The notes below the pieces were generated by a model. It was given only the letters and a program-made list of their open reading frames with translations, did not search any database and was not told where the DNA came from. Source: Frankia casuarinae (GTDB lineage Bacteria; Actinomycetota; Actinomycetes; Frankiales; Frankiaceae). From it: DNA of 64,000 nt. The stretch is from assembly GCF_000013345.1 (NCBI RefSeq), contig NC_007777.1:3906001-3970000 (forward strand), written 5' to 3'. How positions within the stretch are numbered: position 1 is the first letter of the stretch; the number at the start of each line of letters is the position of its first letter. Position numbers and translations under genes: made by a program. Shown here in pieces: positions 60,252 to 64,000 of this stretch.

Positions 60252-62134
60252 TGCTGCTGCAACGCCTCACCGAGTTCCAACGCCCGATGATCAGCGGGGT
60301 GGACGATCTACCGCCGTTCTACCAGTCTCGGCCGATGCGCTGGGGGTTGATGATCGACGCTGACGGTCAGCTCGCGATGCCGGACCTGCTAGATCTGTCC
60401 GATCCGACCGACAAACTACGCCGCTTCGGCGAGCCGGGCCCCGTGCCCTACCTGACCCGCAGCTCTGGCGCGTCGCCGCTGCTCGGTGCCGACGACATTC
60501 AATACGTCCTCGGTTGGGCCGATGACGATGCGAAGCCGGACTGGGTCGGACGGTGCCACGCAAGCTTCGTTGACCTCGTCCACCGCTGGGCCACCGCCTT
60601 CCCTGCCGATCTGATAGCTCAGGCCGTCGACGGCTTCTTCACGCGCCGTGGCCACAACCAGGTCCGCCGCCCGGAAGTCTGGACGTCGAAACAGGGAATT
60701 GTTCTGCTGGTCGGCGACGACGGGCACTGGCTTCCCGAGGAACGCTCCGTCCAGATCTTCTGGGAACGCGAGGTGCAGCGCCGCAAGGCTGGCGGGGACA
60801 GCCCCGACGGCGGGCGACGCGGAGTATGCCTGGTCTGCGGCCAGGATGGTGTTCTCGTCGAACGCTTCCCCCAGGGGATTCCCCGGCGGCTCGTTCCCCT
60901 CGCCGGTCAGGCCATTGCCGCACTCGTGTCCGCGAACAAGAAGATCCACACTTACGACTTCTCCGACAGCCTGGCAACCGTGCCGATCTGCATCGGCTGC
61001 GCCCGCATCTCCGTCGCGAACCTGCACTATCTGCTCGACCATCCCGATCACTCTCTGTCAGGTAGCGACGGTCGGATGACCTGGTGGACCATCGGCCGGG
61101 AAGTCGCCGTCATGACTCTTATGGGACAGGCGCGGGCAGCCGATGTCCGTGTCCTCGGTGAACGTGTCCACAGCGGTCGCGGCACTGAAGACACCGACCT
61201 GGAACACGAACGGTTCTGCTCAGTCACGATCAGTGGAAGCGGCGCTCGGATCGCAGTCCGGGACTGGATCGATATGCCCCTGGCGCAGCTCGAGGAAAAT
61301 ATCATCCACTGGTTCGGAGACCACCAGACATACGGCGTGAACCTGGCCCGCGGTGGTTACGTACCGCTGACCCGCCTAGTACTCGCTACCGGCCGGTGGA
61401 TCGAGCAAGGCGGTGGAGACCGCTCCTCCGGCGAGTACGCCCGATTCGACGACCGCAGCGCGCAACGTCCCGACGGTGTCCGCCGAGACCTCCTGCGCAT
61501 CGCGCTCAAAAACCTACCGGTACCACCCGCGCTGTTCGGCCATCTTCTGACCCGCATTCGTACCGACGGGCACGTCGATGACGCCAGAGTCGCACTGCTA
61601 CGCCTGGCCCTGGTCCGCCGAGCCCGCCTTGCCGACGAAAGGAACCGACCTGTGCCCGGACCCGGTCTTGACCCGGACAACCATGACCCCGCCTATCTCG
61701 CCGGACGGATCTTCGCCCAGTTGGAATCCATCCAGTACTATGCTTCCCAGATGGGCCGAGAAAAGGGTGATCGGCTCAACACCACCTTCGCCGACCGATA
61801 TTTCGCCGGTGCCGTTGCCAACCCGAAGACCGCTCTTATACAGGGATGGCTTCTTGTTCATCCATGGCTCAAGAAGATTCGTCGAGACAGTATCGCCCGA
61901 GCAGTCGCTCTCGAAAATCAGCTGCATGGGCTCAACGAACTACTGGTAGCCAGCGGCGGATTCCCTGGTCGAGGAAATCCCGACGACCAGGCTATGTTCA
62001 TTCTTGGCTATAGTCACCACCGGTCGGACTCAATGCGTCGAGGCGGCGCCGCCAACGCCGCGAAGACACCCGGCCCTGGATTTCCGCCGAACACTCCGGG
62101 GATGCCAGCGGATCCCGGCACACCCACCCCTTGA
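60251..62134 (+). CDS. cas8c: Cas8c/Csd1 large subunit of the type I-C Cascade (627 aa)
   Basis: The protein starts MLLQRLTEFQRPMISGVDDL and contains YQSRPMRWGLMIDADGQLA, which is typical of Csd1. A zinc-finger-like pair of CxxC motifs is visible (VCLVCGQDG and ICIGCARISVANLHYLLDHP). The C-terminal helical region includes YLAGRIFAQLESIQYYASQM and TFADRYFAGAVANPKTALIQ. Cas8c recognises the PAM and holds the complex together. The C-terminal tail is Pro/Gly-rich. The start overlaps the cas5 stop, and a 90-bp gap precedes cas7. Confidence 0.94.
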   Translation: MLLQRLTEFQRPMISGVDDLPPFYQSRPMRWGLMIDADGQLAMPDLLDLSDPTDKLRRFGEPGPVPYLTRSSGASPLLGADDIQYVLGWADDDAKPDWVGRCHASFVDLVHRWATAFPADLIAQAVDGFFTRRGHNQVRRPEVWTSKQGIVLLVGDDGHWLPEERSVQIFWEREVQRRKAGGDSPDGGRRGVCLVCGQDGVLVERFPQGIPRRLVPLAGQAIAALVSANKKIHTYDFSDSLATVPICIGCARISVANLHYLLDHPDHSLSGSDGRMTWWTIGREVAVMTLMGQARAADVRVLGERVHSGRGTEDTDLEHERFCSVTISGSGARIAVRDWIDMPLAQLEENIIHWFGDHQTYGVNLARGGYVPLTRLVLATGRWIEQGGGDRSSGEYARFDDRSAQRPDGVRRDLLRIALKNLPVPPALFGHLLTRIRTDGHVDDARVALLRLALVRRARLADERNRPVPGPGLDPDNHDPAYLAGRIFAQLESIQYYASQMGREKGDRLNTTFADRYFAGAVANPKTALIQGWLLVHPWLKKIRRDSIARAVALENQLHGLNELLVASGGFPGRGNPDDQAMFILGYSHHRSDSMRRGGAANAAKTPGPGFPPNTPGMPADPGTPTP

Positions 62135-62224
62135 TCAATATGCTGTCCTACCTGGCGTACTACAGCAGATTCCTGAAGCCCACTACCGCCGTCATTTCAC
62201 CAACTGCCCCCAGGAGTGCAATTC

Positions 62225-63112
62225 ATGGCCTTCAACCTTGATCCCGAGAAGAAGCACGACATGGTGCTGCTGTTCGACGTCACCGACGGCAACCCCAACG
62301 GTGACCCGGACAACGGAAACCGGCCCCGCACCGACGACGAAACCGGCCATGGCCTGGTCACCGACGTCGCGATCAAGAGGAAGGTCCGCGACACCATCGG
62401 CCTGGCCGCCGAAGCCGAAGGCCTCGACCTGACCCGCTACCAGATCTTCGTCGAAGCCGGCCACGCGCTGAACACCCGACTGGAAGAGTCCTACCTCGTC
62501 AAGGGACTCGAACTCGGCAAGAAGATCGACGATGCGAAAGCCGCGAAGGCCCGGGAATGGCTCGCCAACCGGTACGTCGACATCCGCCTGTTCGGCGCGG
62601 TCCTGTCCACCGGCAAGACCCAGTCGCTGGGGCAGATCCGCGGACCGATCCAGGTCGGCATGGCCCGGTCCCTCGACCCGGTCCTGCCCGTCGACCATGC
62701 GATCACCCGGGTCACCCAGACCACCCAGGCCGACATCGACAAGGGCGAACGCACCGAGATGGGCGGCAAGTGGACCGTCCCCTACGGCCTGTACCGGGCA
62801 GAGATCCACTACTCGGCGCCCCGAGGCCGCCAGACCGGTGTCAGCGCCGCCGACCTCGACCTGTTCCTGTGCACCCTGGTCAACATGTTCGACCACGACC
62901 GGTCCGCGACCCGCGGCGAGATGGCCACCCGTGGCCTGTACGTGTTCAGCCACCACAACGCCTTCGGCGTCGCACCGGCCCACACCCTCTCCGCCCGCAT
63001 CACCGCCCGGAAGATCTCCGCGGGTGAACCGCGCAGCTTCGGCGATTACAAGATCGACGTCGATGACGCCGACCTGCCCGACGACGTGGCCCTCACCCGC
63101 GTGCTGGGATGA
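62225..63112 (+). CDS. cas7: Cas7c/Csd2 backbone subunit of Cascade (295 aa)
   Basis: The signature LLFDVTDGNPNGDPDNGNRP then GLVTDVAIKRKVRDTIGLAA is characteristic of Csd2/Cas7. It is followed by VDIRLFGAVLSTGKTQSLGQ, IRGPIQVGMARSLDPVLPVD and the C-terminal HHNAFGVAPAHTLSARITAR. Multiple copies coat the crRNA. The ATG at 62225 (MAFNLDPEKK) has AGGAG upstream; a GTG at 62216 is less likely. The stop overlaps the cas4 start (ATGA). Confidence 0.95.
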   Translation: MAFNLDPEKKHDMVLLFDVTDGNPNGDPDNGNRPRTDDETGHGLVTDVAIKRKVRDTIGLAAEAEGLDLTRYQIFVEAGHALNTRLEESYLVKGLELGKKIDDAKAAKAREWLANRYVDIRLFGAVLSTGKTQSLGQIRGPIQVGMARSLDPVLPVDHAITRVTQTTQADIDKGERTEMGGKWTVPYGLYRAEIHYSAPRGRQTGVSAADLDLFLCTLVNMFDHDRSATRGEMATRGLYVFSHHNAFGVAPAHTLSARITARKISAGEPRSFGDYKIDVDDADLPDDVALTRVLG

Positions 63113-63774
63113 ACCCCTCTGACTGGTGGCCCGGCGGGGACGCCCACGCCGGACGGCTTCCCATCTCCGCCCTGGAACACCACGCCTACTGCCCCCGCCA
63201 GGCCGCACTGATCCACCTCGACAACGTCTTCGCCGACAACATCGAGACGATGCGCGGCAACGTCGCCCACGCTCACGTCCACGAACCGTCCCCCGCCGTC
63301 CCCACCCCCCAGGGAAACCGGATCCGGCAGGTCACCGGCCTGCAGGTCTGGAGCGACCGGCTGGGCCTGTACGGGGTATGCGACGTCGTCGAGATCAGCT
63401 CGACCAGCGCAATCCCGATCGAGCACAAGGTTGGCCCCTACGTCCCCGGCGGGCCGGCCGATCTCCAGGCCGGCGCCCAGGCGTTGTGTCTGCGAGACAT
63501 GCTCACGCTCGACGTCCCCTACGCCGAAGTGTTTTCCCACACCGACCGTCGGCGCCACCGCGTCGACCTCACCGACACACTCGCCACCCGAATCATCACC
63601 GCAGCCGAGCGGATGCGAGACATCCTCACCACCGCGGCCCTCCCCGAGGCCGTCGCCGACCGCCGCTGCCGACGATGCTCCCTACACCACGACTGCCTCC
63701 CCGAGCTGGCCAACGCCGCGGCGGGCACCCACGACCTGTTCACCCCACGACCCGCAGGACACTGGCATGGCTGA
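63109..63774 (+). CDS. cas4: Cas4 exonuclease for spacer acquisition (221 aa)
   Basis: The sequence has a RecB-like nuclease core (GLYGVCDVVEISS, then PIEHKVGPY with the conserved Glu-x-Lys) and four cysteines for an iron-sulfur cluster: HHAYCPRQAAL near the start and RRCRRCSLHHDCLPE at the end. Cas4 trims pre-spacers and helps to choose those with a correct PAM, acting with Cas1-Cas2. Its last eight bases overlap the cas1 start. Confidence 0.94.
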   Translation: MNPSDWWPGGDAHAGRLPISALEHHAYCPRQAALIHLDNVFADNIETMRGNVAHAHVHEPSPAVPTPQGNRIRQVTGLQVWSDRLGLYGVCDVVEISSTSAIPIEHKVGPYVPGGPADLQAGAQALCLRDMLTLDVPYAEVFSHTDRRRHRVDLTDTLATRIITAAERMRDILTTAALPEAVADRRCRRCSLHHDCLPELANAAAGTHDLFTPRPAGHWHG

Positions 63775-64000
63775 GCTCCTCAACACCCTCTACGCCACAA
63801 CACCCGGAACCAGCCTGCACCTCGACGGCGACGCCGTACGCATCTGGCATCCCGACAACGACAAAGGCCGCCGCCTTCTCCCCCTCGTCCGCGTCGATCA
63901 CATCGTCGTCTTCGGCGGCGTCACCATCACCGACGATCTCCTACAACGCTGCGCCACCGACCGCCGCTCCGTCACCTGGCTCACCGGCAACGGCCGCTTC
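63767..64000 (+). CDS. cas1: Cas1 integrase, partial (5' part only)
   Basis: The 78 visible codons start at the ATG at 63767 (MAELLNTLYATTPGTSLHLD). They continue with RLLPLVRVDHIVVFGGVTIT and CATDRRSVTWLTGNGRF, the N-terminal beta-domain of Cas1. The gene runs past the window edge. In I-C loci cas1 is followed by cas2 and the CRISPR array, which would lie beyond position 64000. Confidence 0.93.
   Translation, partial: MAELLNTLYATTPGTSLHLDGDAVRIWHPDNDKGRRLLPLVRVDHIVVFGGVTITDDLLQRCATDRRSVTWLTGNGRF

Overview
The window is very GC-rich, gene-dense actinobacterial DNA with a strong G/C third-codon bias. GTG starts are common, and neighbouring genes often overlap by ATGA, GTGA or TGATG. The gene types (SCO6880-like protein, DUF2637 spread protein, DUF2786 protein, BTAD regulator, MobF relaxase, CHC2/TOPRIM primase, SpaB_C protein) suggest a Frankia- or Streptomyces-like actinomycete. 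The exact genus is an inference. No rRNA, tRNA or core housekeeping gene was seen, so the window looks like accessory DNA: a conjugative plasmid or large integrative conjugative element with cargo.

Layout. (1) 199-11253, minus strand: an overlapping operon that starts with a sigma-like HTH protein and a VirD4/TraG-type coupling ATPase, followed by seven mostly unrecognised proteins. Several of these are paralogues of each other, and one is a tandemly duplicated HTH protein. (2) 11254-12844: an array of 12-bp-spaced repeats upstream of a primase gene, which looks like a replication module. (3) 12960-29546: cargo. It holds an XRE regulator, three small unknown genes and a class I lanthipeptide cluster of the FxLD type (PIMT-like methyltransferase, 65-aa precursor, LanB, LanC, thiopeptide-type protein). 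Divergent to it are an unknown protein, a GT25 glycosyltransferase, a hexapeptide acyltransferase and an alpha/beta hydrolase. An ISAs1-family element (18391-20027, 20-bp inverted repeats, 8-bp target duplication) interrupts lanC and separates its last 34 codons. (4) 29783-29951: a remnant of an IS5-type transposase.

(5) 30185-47175, minus strand: a secretion/conjugation locus that mixes type IV secretion parts (VirB4-like ATPase, SCO6880-like protein, VirB6/TrbL-like and VirB2-like membrane proteins) with a full set of Tad/Flp-like parts (TadA ATPase, TadB, TadC, SAF/CpaB, TadE/TadG-like proteins), plus a LysM-BTAD regulator. (6) 47633-55641: DUF2637 spread-type membrane protein, a 1520-aa MobF relaxase-helicase and a DUF2786 protein. 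(7) 56178-56765: two small divergent genes separated by two identical palindromic boxes. (8) 57334-64000: a type I-C CRISPR-Cas operon (cas3-cas5-cas8c-cas7-cas4-cas1). It runs off the end of the window, and no CRISPR array lies inside it.

Together these suggest a self-transmissible element: relaxase and coupling protein process the DNA, and the VirB/Tad-like locus builds the transfer machine. The element (or the island around it) carries a RiPP cluster, apparently damaged by an IS, and a CRISPR-Cas immune system. The ends of the element and its integrase, if there is one, are not visible.
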